The notes below the pieces were generated by a model. It had not been told where the DNA came from. It did no database searches and was given only the letters and a program-made list of their open reading frames with translations. From positions 1-64,000 of the forward strand of contig JAFYAH010000025.1 in NCBI GenBank assembly GCA_017540825.1: DNA of 64,000 bases, written 5' to 3'. Of the stretch, positions 1 to 8,995 are shown piece after piece. Within the stretch, counting starts at the first letter, position 1. Each line of letters begins with the position of its first letter. The DNA is from Candidatus Methanomethylophilaceae archaeon. GTDB taxonomy: Archaea; Thermoplasmatota; Thermoplasmata; Methanomassiliicoccales; Methanomethylophilaceae. Position numbers and translations under genes: made by a program.

Positions 1-95
1 CCCGTAGATGACGGGTCCGATAGGAGCCGGATGTAAGCGCCGAGGTCCGCCGAGGCGTTCAGTCCGGGCTCACTAAAGTCCTTAGCGCCGCTGGG
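1..95 (+). rRNA. rrl: 23S ribosomal RNA, 3' end (partial)
   Basis: The first ~80 bases match the conserved 3' terminal part of large-subunit rRNA: the segment around 20-40 (GATAGGAGCCGGATGTAAGC) corresponds to the universal GATAGG-CCGG-TGTAAGCG element, and bases 59-78 to the TTCAG-CCGG-CACTAA segment before the closing helix. The 5' part lies outside the window. The exact 3' end is uncertain because the partner of the terminal helix is not visible. No 5S rRNA follows; a T-rich stretch near 150-180 may end the transcript. Unlinked 16S, 23S and 5S genes are known in Thermoplasmatales and Methanomassiliicoccales. Confidence 0.85.
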
Positions 96-244
96 GTGTG
101 GTCTAGCCGTCATACAGGTTCCGCATGTCAACACTCATCCTCGAATCGTTCTTTTTATCCGTATTTTCCATTGGATTATCCGTCCTTGATTTTTGGAATA
201 GACTAGGTAGAATCTGTTTTATAGTATCATTAAATCGCAGTTCT

Positions 245-904
245 ATGGCAATCGTGAGGTTAGACGATCTGGATGATCCGCGGGATTCCAACATCTTTCT
301 TCTGAAAGGTGACAGGAACGTCCTAGTGGACACCGGATTGGGGTTCTACCCGGATGCGCTGGAAAGGAAGGTCGCATCCGCCCTGGGAGGATCCAGCCTG
401 GACATGGTCGTCCTCACCCATTGCCACGTGGACCACGTCGGCGGCCTCAGGTTTCTTATGGACAGGTTCGGATGCAAAGCGTTCGCCCACGAAGCGGATG
501 CAGTGCACCTGAGGAACTGCGATTCCGAGTACACTCTCGACAGGTATTTCGGAGTCGACCTCGGACCTCTGGACGTCGGCAATCTCGAAGGCGGTAGCAT
601 CATAGATATCGGCGCCCACAGGCTCGAGGCCATTCATACGCCGGGGCATACCGAAGGCTGCATATGCCTCTACGATCACGTTACCAAGTCCCTCTTCTCG
701 GGGGACACAGTGTTTTTCGACGGCTACGGCCGGACGGATTTTCCCGGGGGATCGATCGAGAAGACTATCGGTTCCCTCAGAGCCCTCAGCAAGCTGGACG
801 TTCTTGGCATCTATCCGGGCCACGGATGCTCCAGCCCGGACAGGGGACACGAGAGCATAGTCAACGCTTTATGTAGTGCAGGTGTGGACATTGAAGATTA
901 TTAA
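245..904 (+). CDS. Metallo-beta-lactamase fold hydrolase (glyoxalase II-like)
   Basis: A 219-residue protein of the metallo-beta-lactamase superfamily. The metal-binding HxHxDH motif is seen as THCHVDHVGG, followed by HTPGHT, a bridging aspartate in FSGDTVF and a final PGHG, the full set for a two-metal hydrolase of the hydroxyacylglutathione-hydrolase/arylsulfatase-like group. The substrate cannot be told from sequence. I use the ATG at 245 rather than an in-frame ATG at 125, because the family N-terminus (a strand leading to SNIFLLKG) starts here and a TATA-like TTTTATAG lies about 25 bases upstream, implying a nearly leaderless mRNA. The end overlaps or abuts the next gene, so the two are probably cotranscribed. 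Confidence 0.85.
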   Translation: MAIVRLDDLDDPRDSNIFLLKGDRNVLVDTGLGFYPDALERKVASALGGSSLDMVVLTHCHVDHVGGLRFLMDRFGCKAFAHEADAVHLRNCDSEYTLDRYFGVDLGPLDVGNLEGGSIIDIGAHRLEAIHTPGHTEGCICLYDHVTKSLFSGDTVFFDGYGRTDFPGGSIEKTIGSLRALSKLDVLGIYPGHGCSSPDRGHESIVNALCSAGVDIEDY

Positions 905-1529
905 GTGCGATCTTACAAGCGGCTTCGGGGTGAAGTGCGACGAAGCCGTTCTGGCTGCCGCTGAGGACATCGCCTCCGGCAGGCTGATAGTGTATCCTAC
1001 CGAGACCGTCTACGGGATCGGGGCCGACATCTACAACGAGTCGGCCATAAAGAACCTCTATGTGGCCAAGAGGAGGCCCTTCGACATGCCGCTTTCCGTG
1101 GCGGTGTCAGACAAGGCAATGCTCGAGCGCGTGGCGGTCCTCAACGAGAACGCCGACAAGCTCATCAAGGCGTTCCTTCCCGGGCCCCTGACCATAATAA
1201 TCAAGAAGCAGCCCGACGTCCCGGACATAGTCACGTCCTCGTCCCAGAAGGTCGGCATCCGCATCCCTGACAACAGGTTCGCTCTGGAGCTGATCAGGCG
1301 CACCGGGCCTATAGTAGCGACTTCCGCCAACCTCCACTCACATCCCGACTCGGTGGACGTCAATTCTGCCGTTTCGGACCTTGGCGACGCGATAGACACC
1401 TACATAGACGCCGGCAGATGCAATCTGGGCATGCCGTCGACCATAGTCTGGCTGGCGGACCGCGACGTCGAGATCGTGCGCCAGGGGGCCATACCCGAGA
1501 AGAAGATAATGGAGGCATTGGAATGCTGA
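891..1529 (+). CDS. sua5: Threonylcarbamoyl-AMP synthase (Sua5/YrdC family)
   Basis: A YrdC-domain protein of about 212 residues. The family signature is clear: the segment IVYPTETVYGIGAD, KRRPFDMPLSVAVSD, the KxR-like ATP-site basic residues, and GPIVATSANLHSHPDSV near the C-terminus. The enzyme makes threonylcarbamoyl-AMP from threonine, bicarbonate and ATP, the first step of t6A37 tRNA modification; KEOPS then transfers the group. It is a YrdC domain alone, without the Sua5 C-terminal domain. I chose TTG at 891, preceded by AGGTG at 880-884 with good spacing; GTG at 876 or 882 would give a few more residues. It overlaps the methionine aminopeptidase gene by 7 bases, so translation is likely coupled. 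Confidence 0.88.
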   Translation: MKIIKCDLTSGFGVKCDEAVLAAAEDIASGRLIVYPTETVYGIGADIYNESAIKNLYVAKRRPFDMPLSVAVSDKAMLERVAVLNENADKLIKAFLPGPLTIIIKKQPDVPDIVTSSSQKVGIRIPDNRFALELIRRTGPIVATSANLHSHPDSVDVNSAVSDLGDAIDTYIDAGRCNLGMPSTIVWLADRDVEIVRQGAIPEKKIMEALEC

Positions 1530-2413
1530 CAGAGGAGCAGTTGGATAAGCTCCGCACCGCCGGAAAGGTGTCCGGAGCCGCGAGGGAGCTGGGATTGTCG
1601 ATGGTGAAGGAAGGCGTGAAGCTGTACGACGTCGCCCAGGAGGTCGAGGGGTACATACGCGAGCACGGATGCGGCCTGGCCTTCCCGTGCAACATCAGCA
1701 TAAACGAGGTCGCGGCGCACTACACCCCGAGCTGCACCGACAATCGCGTGTTCGAGCTCGGCGACGTGGTAAAGGTCGACTGCGGGGCGGAGCTGGACGG
1801 ATACGTCGGAGACACCGCAGGGACGGTGGAGGTGGGGACCAACGCGTACAGGCCGCTCGTTGAGATATCCAAGACCGCGAGGAACGCCGTCGCGGAGTTC
1901 ATCGGGGACGGGGTGCCTCTCAAAGAGATAGGCAAGGCCGTCGAGATGACCATGAAGAACGCAGGCTTCACCCCTATCACGAACCTCTGCGGGCATCAGA
2001 TCGAGCCCTACAACCTGCATGCCGGGCTGTCCGTCCCGAGCTACGACAACGGGTCGGACGTGAAGATCGCCGCAGGTATGGTCGTCGCCATCGAGCCCTT
2101 CGCCACCAACGGCGCTGGGGAGGTCAGGAACGGCAAGCCGGGCAACATCGTCCGCATCGCGAGGGAGAGGAAGATCGCCGATCCGAAGGCCGCGGAGTTC
2201 CTGGAGTACGTGAAGGGGGAGTTCAAGACCTTCCCGTTCTGCGCCAGGAGCTGCGACTTCCCGGACGCCGAGAAGCATGTGAGGAACCTAGTCCGCCACG
2301 GGGTCCTTTCCAGCTATGCGGAGCTGGTTGAAGCCAAGGGCGGAATCGTCTCCCAGCACGAGTACACCTTCTACATCTACGGCAGCCGCGGGGAGGTCAC
2401 GACGCTTCCATAA
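1523..2413 (+). CDS. map: Methionine aminopeptidase, type II
   Basis: A 296-residue pita-bread-fold metallopeptidase that removes the initiator methionine from nascent proteins. Metal ligands are visible in order: VKVDCGAELDGYVGDTA supplies two aspartates, GHQIEPYNLHAG the histidine, VVAIEPFATNGAGEV a glutamate, and the C-terminal QHEYTFY the last glutamate. The insert before the C-terminal strands (about residues 200-260) places it with archaeal type II enzymes. The ATG at 1523 overlaps the sua5 stop. The pairing with a tRNA modification enzyme and, just downstream, tRNA-Leu and a ribosomal operon makes this a translation-related block. Confidence 0.92.
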   Translation: MLTEEQLDKLRTAGKVSGAARELGLSMVKEGVKLYDVAQEVEGYIREHGCGLAFPCNISINEVAAHYTPSCTDNRVFELGDVVKVDCGAELDGYVGDTAGTVEVGTNAYRPLVEISKTARNAVAEFIGDGVPLKEIGKAVEMTMKNAGFTPITNLCGHQIEPYNLHAGLSVPSYDNGSDVKIAAGMVVAIEPFATNGAGEVRNGKPGNIVRIARERKIADPKAAEFLEYVKGEFKTFPFCARSCDFPDAEKHVRNLVRHGVLSSYAELVEAKGGIVSQHEYTFYIYGSRGEVTTLP

Positions 2414-2448
2414 GGGTTATCTATCAAATCCTTTCTACCCGAAACTGC

Positions 2449-2533
2449 GCCGGAGTTGCCAAGCCTGGTCAAAGGCGATGGACTCAAGATCCATTCTCGT
2501 AGGAGTTCGCCGGTTCGAATCCGGCCTCCGGCA
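2449..2533 (+). tRNA. tRNA-Leu (anticodon CAA)
   Basis: An 85-nt class II tRNA. The acceptor stem is GCCGGAG/CTCCGGC with discriminator A at 2533. The D-arm contains GCCAAGCCTGGTCAAAGGC. The anticodon stem ATGGA/TCCAT encloses loop CTCAAGA, giving anticodon CAA, which reads UUG. A long variable arm and the T-arm GCCGGTTCGAATCCGGC follow. CCA is not encoded, and no intron is seen. TTTTT at 2535-2539 can terminate transcription. Confidence 0.95.
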
Positions 2534-2697
2534 CTTTTTCGGCCCGTGCGAGGTTATATTAATAATGACCTCTTCCGCCGCCTTGCGTAAACTCAGGAAC
2601 TGCCTCTCTCCCAAGGAAAGGCAACAACTGAGAGCCTCTTCCTGAGGAAACAGGGGCTTGAGCACTCCCTTCGGGGATCATTTACGGAGGTTGCTTA
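2534..2697 (+). promoter_or_regulatory. Promoter and structured leader of the rps13 ribosomal operon
   Basis: A TATA box (TTATATTAA, 2554-2562) predicts transcription start near 2583, leaving an unusually long leader of roughly 115 bases. In that leader CTCAGGAA (2592-2599) pairs perfectly with TTCCTGAG (2639-2646); TGCCT/AGGCA and CTCTC/GAGAG can form alternative inner helices. A strong Shine-Dalgarno GGAGGT lies just before the rps13 ATG. Leader structure before a ribosomal-protein operon suggests autogenous control, but the binding protein is not known. Confidence 0.55.
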
Positions 2698-3171
2698 ATG
2701 GCAAAAGGAAAGAAAGAACAGAAGACGGAGGACGAGAACTTCAACTTCATCGTCCGTATCGTCAACTCCGACATCGACGGCCAGAAGAGGACCGTCATCG
2801 GGCTGCAGAGCATCAAAGGCGTCGGCAAGAGGGTCGCTCAGATCGTCGCCAAGAAAGCCAACGTGGACCCCTCCATGAAGATGGGTTCCCTCCCTGACGA
2901 GAAGGTCAAGGAGATCGAGTCGCTCGTCAAATCCTACGTCGAGTACGCTCCCAACTGGGCCATCAACAGGCAGATGGACTACGAGTCCGGAGCCGACATG
3001 CACCTGTTCGGGAACGACCTGGACATCATCCAGAAGGACGACATCAACAGGATGAAGATGATCCGCTGCTACCGCGGCATCAGGCACGAAGGACGCCACA
3101 AGGTCAGAGGCCAGAGGACCCGCTCCAACGGCAGGCACGGGCTCACGATGGGAGTCCAGAAGAAGTCCTGA
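2698..3171 (+). CDS. rps13: 30S ribosomal protein S13 (uS13)
   Basis: A 157-residue uS13 of archaeal type. The helix-two-turn-helix segment QSIKGVGKRVAQIVAKKA is near residues 40-57, and the C-terminal basic tail contains RCYRGIRHEGRHKVRGQRT and the universally conserved RTRSNGR. It sits in the head of the small subunit, contacting uS19 and the large subunit bridge. The N-terminus has a lysine/glutamate-rich extension typical of Thermoplasmata and Eukarya. First gene of the rps13-rps4-rps11-rpoD operon, an order conserved across archaea. Confidence 0.97.
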   Translation: MAKGKKEQKTEDENFNFIVRIVNSDIDGQKRTVIGLQSIKGVGKRVAQIVAKKANVDPSMKMGSLPDEKVKEIESLVKSYVEYAPNWAINRQMDYESGADMHLFGNDLDIIQKDDINRMKMIRCYRGIRHEGRHKVRGQRTRSNGRHGLTMGVQKKS

Positions 3172-3181
3172 GGTGATTCGA

Positions 3182-3829
3182 ATGGGAGATCCTAAATTCT
3201 CAAGAAAGACATACGACACGCCCTCCCACCCCTGGCAGGGCGAGAGGATCAAGGCCGAGGTCGAGGTCGTCCGCGCCTTCGGGCTCAAGAACAAGACCGA
3301 GGTCTGGAAGGCGCAGACCATACTCAGGAACCTCAGGAAGCAGTCCAGGGACCTGCAGGCCCGCCTCAGGCTCGGGGACGCGCAGGCCAAGATCGAGGCC
3401 GACGCCCTTCTCGCCAAGTGCGGCCGCCTCGGATACCTCACCGTCGGGGCCGACCTGAACGACATCCTCACCCTCAAGAACGAGGACGTCCTGTCACGCC
3501 GTCTCCAGACCATCGTCTACGAGAAAGGCTACGCCAGCACCATAAAGCAGGCCAGGCAGATGGTCACCCACGGCCACATATTCATGAACGGCCACAGGGT
3601 CACCGTCCCCGGATACATCGTGTCCAGGGTCGAAGAGTCCACCATCGAGTTCAACCCCGCTTCCCCCTTCACCGACGAGATGCACCCCATGAGGGTCTCC
3701 TCGGAGCAGGCGGCCGCCAACGCCGCCGTCAGGGCGAAGGCCGAGGCCGACAAGGCCGCCGCGGACGCTGCCGCTGCAAGGGCGGACGCCGCAGAGGCGG
3801 GAATCACAGCAGAGGACGGTGTTAACTGA
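3182..3829 (+). CDS. rps4: 30S ribosomal protein S4 (uS4)
   Basis: A 215-residue uS4. The N-terminal part [19 protein letters not shown] is typical of archaeal S4, and an S4 RNA-binding domain covers about residues 100-165 ([20 protein letters not shown], then [17 protein letters not shown]). The last ~40 residues are an alanine-rich, charged extension unlike the ordered domain and probably flexible. The ATG at 3182 follows GAGGTGAT; an upstream ATT-ATG-like start at 3173 is less likely. It begins 10 bases after rps13 and overlaps rps11 by one base (TGATG). Confidence 0.97.
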   Translation: MGDPKFSRKTYDTPSHPWQGERIKAEVEVVRAFGLKNKTEVWKAQTILRNLRKQSRDLQARLRLGDAQAKIEADALLAKCGRLGYLTVGADLNDILTLKNEDVLSRRLQTIVYEKGYASTIKQARQMVTHGHIFMNGHRVTVPGYIVSRVEESTIEFNPASPFTDEMHPMRVSSEQAAANAAVRAKAEADKAAADAAAARADAAEAGITAEDGVN

Positions 3830-4215
3830 TGACATCCAAATGGGGAATCGCCAACATCTACGCCAGCTACAACAACGTCATGATAACCCTCACCGACATC
3901 ACCGGCGCCGAGACCATCACCAAGGCCACCGGCGGCATGGTCGTCAAGCAGGCCAAGGACGAGTCCTCTCCCTATGCGGCCCAGAAGGCAGCCGAGAAGG
4001 TCGCCGAGGTCGCCAAGGAGAAGGAGTTCGTCGGGATCCACGTGAGGGTCCGCGCGCCCGGAGGAAACAAGTCAGCCTCTCCCGGGCCCGGCGCCCAGGC
4101 CGCCATCCGTGCCCTCACCAGGGCCGGGCTCAAGATCGGCCGCATCGAGGACGTCACACCTATACCGCACGACGGTACCAAGAAGAAGGGCGGACGCAGA
4201 GGACGCAGGGTCTGA
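3829..4215 (+). CDS. rps11: 30S ribosomal protein S11 (uS11)
   Basis: A 128-residue uS11, a platform protein of the small subunit near the mRNA exit. Conserved segments include [19 protein letters not shown] at the N-terminus, [37 protein letters not shown], and the C-terminal [20 protein letters not shown]. Length and ends match archaeal homologues. Its ATG overlaps the rps4 stop, so translation is likely coupled. Confidence 0.97.
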   Translation: MTSKWGIANIYASYNNVMITLTDITGAETITKATGGMVVKQAKDESSPYAAQKAAEKVAEVAKEKEFVGIHVRVRAPGGNKSASPGPGAQAAIRALTRAGLKIGRIEDVTPIPHDGTKKKGGRRGRRV

Positions 4216-4227
4216 GGAGGCGTCCTC

Positions 4228-5154
4228 ATGGACATTGAGATAATCGAAATGGCCGAGAGGAAGATGAAGTTCCTTCTGAGGAACTCCTCTCCGGCCATGG
4301 CGAACGCCCTCAGGAGGACCCTCCTGTCCGACCTGCCCAAGATGGCCATCCACAAGGTCGAGTTCCATCTGGGGCCCCTTACCGACGACACCGGCAAGGA
4401 GTACGAGAGCGCGACGCCCCTGTTCGACGAGATCATAGCCCATAGGCTCGGGATGGTCCCAGTCCCCACCGACCGTGACCTGTTCGTCCCCCAGGACGAA
4501 TGCGTGTGCGGAGGGGAGGGATGCCCGAACTGCACCATAGAGTACTTCCTGAACAAGTCCGGGCCATGCACCGTCTATTCCGGGGATCTCCTCCCCATGA
4601 CGGACCCCAGCCACAGGGAGGCGTTCAAGGTCAAGGACGAGTTCATACCGATAGTCGAGCTCGTGAACGGCCAGGGGATCAACGTCATCGCCACCGCCGT
4701 CATGGGAACGGCCAAGAAGCACGTCAAATGGCAGGTCTGCAACGGGGTGGGGTACAAGTACCTCCCCAGGATAGCCATAGACCCCAAGGCCGCCTCGAGG
4801 GACGACGTCCTGGAATGCAAGGACCTGTGCCCGAGGAAGGTCTTCGACATAGAGGGCGGCAGGCTTGTCGTCGTAGACGAGCACGAATGCAGCCTCTGCA
4901 GGACCTGCGTCGAGCACCTGAGGGACGGGAAGGGCATCTCGGTCGAAGGGGACGACACGTGCTTCCTCTTCAAGTTCGAGACCGACGGCTCCTACACCGC
5001 CAAGGAAGCCCTGGACGAGGCCGTCAGGATCCTCAGGGACGAGGCGAACGAGTTCGTCGACCAGATCGAGAACATCGGCCCGGAGTCGGACCTCCTGCCT
5101 CCGGAGCCTGAGCCCGAGCCCCCCGAAGAGCCCGAGTACCAGTCCGAATATTGA
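4228..5154 (+). CDS. rpoD: DNA-directed RNA polymerase subunit D (Rpo3)
   Basis: A 308-residue archaeal Rpo3, the counterpart of half of the bacterial alpha dimer; it pairs with subunit L and nucleates polymerase assembly. SPAMANALRRTLLSDLPKMA is the dimerisation signature. The inserted ferredoxin-like domain (about residues 190-235) has cysteines in CKDLCPRKVF and CSLCRTCVEHL, which in some archaea hold a 4Fe-4S cluster; a further cysteine cluster (CVCGGEGCPNC) at about residues 92-102 may bind zinc. The tail is proline/glutamate-rich (PEPEPEPPEEPEY), longer than usual. Last gene of the ribosomal operon. Confidence 0.95.
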   Translation: MDIEIIEMAERKMKFLLRNSSPAMANALRRTLLSDLPKMAIHKVEFHLGPLTDDTGKEYESATPLFDEIIAHRLGMVPVPTDRDLFVPQDECVCGGEGCPNCTIEYFLNKSGPCTVYSGDLLPMTDPSHREAFKVKDEFIPIVELVNGQGINVIATAVMGTAKKHVKWQVCNGVGYKYLPRIAIDPKAASRDDVLECKDLCPRKVFDIEGGRLVVVDEHECSLCRTCVEHLRDGKGISVEGDDTCFLFKFETDGSYTAKEALDEAVRILRDEANEFVDQIENIGPESDLLPPEPEPEPPEEPEYQSEY

Positions 5155-5267
5155 AACCCGCCGATCCTGGCCTTCCGGGGCCAGGGTCCCATTCCATGCG
5201 TCCATGCGTTCGCAGCGGATCGCAAACTCCTGCCATCCCTTATATCGTGCCACGGGTTCTATTTTCC

Positions 5268-5780
5268 ATGAACCCAAACGGCATATTCTACAGGACGGGC
5301 AGCATCTCCCGCCGGGTCGTCATCCCGTACGCCGAGCTGGACGTCCTCGAGAGGAAGCATGCGATGAAGGCGCTGATGGTCGTCCGCGAGAAAGGCAGCA
5401 TGAACAAGACCGAGCTCGTGGAGTCCATAGCGTCAGGGGCCAGCTCGGTCAGCACCCGCATAGAAGAGCTGTCCGAGGCGGGGCTGTTCCGCATAGAGGA
5501 GGAGAGCGTGCGCCCGTTCCGCAAGCTGGTGTCGCTGACCGAAAGGGGGGCGGAGGTGGCGGAGCTGACCGCCAGGATACACGAGTCCCTCTCCTCGCAG
5601 CCCCGAAGGCCGGCTCAGAAGAAGTCGGAAAGCTTGCACTTCCTGACCTTGTCGTTGTTGAACACGGAGTCCATGCTCATCTCCAGTATGTCGATCCTCT
5701 CGCGGGTGTACGTGTCCAGCTCGTACTTCTCGCCGATGGTCTTCGACACCTCCAGGTACTTCTTCACGCTGGCCTCGTGA
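5268..5780 (+). CDS. Small winged-helix (MarR-like) DNA-binding protein
   Basis: The first ~115 residues form a winged helix: KHAMKALMVVREKGSMNKTELVESI, then SSVSTRIEELSEAGLFRIEEE as recognition helix and wing, and KLVSLTERGAEVAELTARI. It is probably a transcription regulator with unknown target. TTATATCG at 5239-5246 gives a nearly leaderless start at ATG 5268. The reading frame lacks a stop where the domain ends and runs 166 bases into the antisense of the polymerase D gene, adding about 55 residues of unlikely sequence; either a stop was lost or the tail is real. Confidence is good for the domain and low for the C-terminus. Confidence 0.7.
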   Translation: MNPNGIFYRTGSISRRVVIPYAELDVLERKHAMKALMVVREKGSMNKTELVESIASGASSVSTRIEELSEAGLFRIEEESVRPFRKLVSLTERGAEVAELTARIHESLSSQPRRPAQKKSESLHFLTLSLLNTESMLISSMSILSRVYVSSSYFSPMVFDTSRYFFTLAS

Positions 5781-8700
5781 ACGGTCAGCGTGAGGTTGTT
5801 CCCGCAGGACGTGCACTTCCCCGTAAGGGGTATCCTGCGGTACTTCTCGCCGCATTTGGTGCATCTGACGGTCTGGGTGGAGAACGACCTGAGGTTCCCG
5901 ATCATGTCCGGGAGGAAGTGCTTGTTCAGCACCCTCCTGGCCACGTCCACCTCGTCCACGGCGCGGATCTTCTTCCCCAGGGACAGCTGGGCGTCCATCT
6001 TGTCCATCATGGTCTCCAGCGTCGTGTACGCGGAGTATTTCGGCCCGTAGGAGATGTCGGCGGTGTCGTGGGTGAAGCCCATGTGCTCGTACTGGTCCGG
6101 CGTCCCAATCCTTCCGGCGATGAGGTCCATGATCTTCTCGATCTCCTTGGGGTCCTTCATCTCCATCGCGGCGCGGTAGAGCTCGAGGGGGTACTCGCGG
6201 AGGCAGTCCACGTTGTGGGCCTCCTTGTCTATCTCGTTGGGGTCCAGCTTGGTTGTCAGGACGAGTGGCGCGTCCATGAGCCCTCCCCTCCTGTCCGGGA
6301 GGAAGGTCCTGGAGAAGTTCAGTAGCCCGTCCATCGCCAGGATGATGCAGTCCTCGTCGCCGTCGCAGTTCCTCCTCTTCGCGGCATGGAAGAACGGGTG
6401 CCCGTAGCATCCGCGGACGTCCGCGTAACCTATTATGCGGCACAGGATGCATCCCGACGTGTGGGGGGCGAGCCCGAACGTGACCTGCCCTATGAGGTCC
6501 TCCTTCGTCTCCGCGTTGTAGAAGCGGTCAAGATGGTAGAGCTCCTCCAGCTCGTCGTCCACGTACCTCGACACCTTCACCATGTACGTGCCGCAGTCGG
6601 TGGACGGGACGATGTCCTGGACCTTCAGCTCGCAGAGCTGCTCCGGGTCCGTGAGCGGGTCCCCGTTCCAGTCGTGGGTGTACCCGAGCTCGTGGGCCTT
6701 CTCTATCGTCAGCCCGATCTCCCTCGGCCTGAAGTGGGTGAGGGGGATGTCGGTCATGTCGAAGCGGATGGTGCCGTCCTTGAACGTGGAGACGTTGTTC
6801 TTGCGCCTGAGTATTCCCTTCTCCACGGCTTCGGTGGTCTTCGTCTTGGAGATCAGCGCGTCCAGGCTCTTCAGCTCGACCGGAGGCTTCTCGCCGAGGG
6901 ACTCGCATGCCGCCTTGAACTCCTCCTCGAGGTCTATCTCCATCTCGGCAGGGCCTCTGCCGCCGAAGCTGTTGGCCACCGGGACGTACACCGTGTGCTG
7001 CCCGCATCTCCTGCACCAGTTGCGGAACGTCTTCTCCTGGCATTGGGGGCAGACCCTGTTGGCCACCTCGGTGCGTATTATCGCCTTGCCGGCGCGGGAT
7101 CCCGGGGACGACTTCGCGGCGGCGATGGCGGAGACGAACTCCTTCCCGGCGTCCGCGTCCTTCCCGACAGGGAAGAGGGAGAACACCTTCGGGGTCATGT
7201 CCCTCTCCTTCGCCTTCTCCGGGCGGCCCATGCGGGTCCCTACGCGGGTCATCGCCCTGGCGCGGACCTCGTACCCGGCCGCCCTGCTGATCGCCTCCAG
7301 GGTGTCTTTCCCCTCAAGCTCCGGGCCGGCGGAGAGCCCTTCCTCGCCGTGCTTTATGCCGAGGCAGTCCAGCATGGGCTCGGAGTACTTCTTGTCTATT
7401 ATCAGCCTGCCGCCGCGGAGGACGTGCAGGGCGCCCAGGTCCTCGAGCATGCGCTTCTGGACGGGGTCGTTGGGGAACGACAGCGCGCCGTCCTCCAGCT
7501 TCCCGCTCTTCAGGACGTACTCGCGGAGCGACCTTATCCTGTCCAGCGGCCAGTCGGACCAGAACAGGTTGAATTTGGGGTGTAGCGGGACCCCCAGCTC
7601 GGCGCTCATCTGCTTCGCCCTCTCGTAGGTGGGGTCCTGCCAGTCCTCGGGAAGGTCGCCCTTCTCGCGGAGCTCGAGCTTGTGCCATTCTATGGGGTAT
7701 CCGCTGGGGACCAGCGTGTGGTTGTTCTCGCAGAACTCGCCGAACGGGACGAGGATCTCGCCGTTGTCGACTATCTCCGATATGCTGTCCTTGACGGCCA
7801 TCACGTCGTCCTTGTCGTGGCAGTACACCAGGTCCCCGTTCTTCAGGAGGAGGATCGGGCCCTCGAGGCTGTCGCAGGGGGTGACCACGCACGCCTTCCC
7901 CGGCCTCTCGATCTTCAGCTGGGTGCCGAGGGCCATGAACTCGTCCATGGCGTACATGCTGCCGGTGTTGTAGGCCAGGGAGGCCAGGCCGGAGGTCCTC
8001 GCCCTTCCGTATCTGAGACGGAACCCTCCGGTGCGGCAGGGATGCCCGAAGATGGGGCGCCCGGCGACGATGTCCTTCAGGTACTTCTCCAGCGGCTGGA
8101 CCGTCTTGGGGGCGTCCGCGTCGCCCTTCTTGTCAACGGTCTTGTGCGCGTCCAGGAACTTCCCGATGAAGTCCCATCCCGGGAGGCCCAGCTTGTCGAC
8201 GTGCTTCTTCAGCTTGGCGGCCTTCTGGCACATCCCTTCCGCTATGACGAGGCAGGCCCCTCCCCTCACCTGGTTCGTGTCTATGCGAGGGAGGTCCCTG
8301 AAACCCGATATCTCCACCCTCTCGGTCCCTTCGCCGTCCACGCACACGGGACAGTTCCTGACTATCAGGTCTATCTCCTCGCTGGTGGGGGTGTACTGGA
8401 GGTGCTGGTTCTGCTTGTACAGGGGTATCTCCTCGTCGAACCTGCCTATCTCCTGCTCGGTGGGTATGTACTTCCCTATCCCGAGCTCGGTCCTGACGAC
8501 GTCCGCTATCAGAACGCTCATCGCCTGGCCGGTCCCTCCCGCGGCGCGTATGGGGCCGGCGAAGACGAGGTCGACGTAGTCCGTGCCGTCGGCGTTCTTG
8601 CGTATCCTGGTGTACGCTATCCCTTCCAGAGGGGCCACGAGGATGCCTTCGGTCAAAACAGCCAGCCCCACCCTGGTGGCCCTGTCCAGAGCCTCCTCTA

Positions 8701-8995
8701 GGCTGGCGGCCGGCCTCTTGGCCATCTTCTTGGCAACCATCAGCGCCACTAGCTCGCGGTTCCCGTACTCCTTGGTCAGCTCCCTGATGTCCTCTGCCAC
8801 CCCCTCCACGTGGTACTCGTCCAGGAGCTTCTCCACGCGCGAGGCGAGGTCCGAGGCCTGGGGGATCTCCACCGAGGTCTCCGGGTCGTAGCCCATAGAG
8901 CGGGCCTTCTCCGCTATCTCGTAGCATCTGTCCTTCATGGAGAGGAGGTGGGAGAAGTAGCTCTCCATCTCCGGGCTGGTAGCGGGCCCTGCCAT
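5615..8995 (-). CDS. polC: DNA polymerase D large subunit (DP2), catalytic
   Basis: A 1,126-residue DP2, the polymerase subunit of the archaeal replicative D-family enzyme. Family hallmarks include GPIRAAGGTGQAMSVLIADV near residue 140, zinc-binding cysteine clusters (CPQCQEKTFRNWCRRCG and CTKCGEKYRRIPLTGKCTSC), the catalytic DCDGDED-type stretch seen as NCDGDEDCI with its following acidic residues, and the terminal KCKLSDFF that resembles the PCNA-interaction end. No intein is present. The start MAGPATSPEME at 8995 overlaps the end of the upstream GTPase gene by 61 bases. The small subunit DP1 is not in the window. Confidence 0.96.
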   Translation of the reverse strand: MAGPATSPEMESYFSHLLSMKDRCYEIAEKARSMGYDPETSVEIPQASDLASRVEKLLDEYHVEGVAEDIRELTKEYGNRELVALMVAKKMAKRPAASLEEALDRATRVGLAVLTEGILVAPLEGIAYTRIRKNADGTDYVDLVFAGPIRAAGGTGQAMSVLIADVVRTELGIGKYIPTEQEIGRFDEEIPLYKQNQHLQYTPTSEEIDLIVRNCPVCVDGEGTERVEISGFRDLPRIDTNQVRGGACLVIAEGMCQKAAKLKKHVDKLGLPGWDFIGKFLDAHKTVDKKGDADAPKTVQPLEKYLKDIVAGRPIFGHPCRTGGFRLRYGRARTSGLASLAYNTGSMYAMDEFMALGTQLKIERPGKACVVTPCDSLEGPILLLKNGDLVYCHDKDDVMAVKDSISEIVDNGEILVPFGEFCENNHTLVPSGYPIEWHKLELREKGDLPEDWQDPTYERAKQMSAELGVPLHPKFNLFWSDWPLDRIRSLREYVLKSGKLEDGALSFPNDPVQKRMLEDLGALHVLRGGRLIIDKKYSEPMLDCLGIKHGEEGLSAGPELEGKDTLEAISRAAGYEVRARAMTRVGTRMGRPEKAKERDMTPKVFSLFPVGKDADAGKEFVSAIAAAKSSPGSRAGKAIIRTEVANRVCPQCQEKTFRNWCRRCGQHTVYVPVANSFGGRGPAEMEIDLEEEFKAACESLGEKPPVELKSLDALISKTKTTEAVEKGILRRKNNVSTFKDGTIRFDMTDIPLTHFRPREIGLTIEKAHELGYTHDWNGDPLTDPEQLCELKVQDIVPSTDCGTYMVKVSRYVDDELEELYHLDRFYNAETKEDLIGQVTFGLAPHTSGCILCRIIGYADVRGCYGHPFFHAAKRRNCDGDEDCIILAMDGLLNFSRTFLPDRRGGLMDAPLVLTTKLDPNEIDKEAHNVDCLREYPLELYRAAMEMKDPKEIEKIMDLIAGRIGTPDQYEHMGFTHDTADISYGPKYSAYTTLETMMDKMDAQLSLGKKIRAVDEVDVARRVLNKHFLPDMIGNLRSFSTQTVRCTKCGEKYRRIPLTGKCTSCGNNLTLTVHEASVKKYLEVSKTIGEKYELDTYTRERIDILEMSMDSVFNNDKVRKCKLSDFF

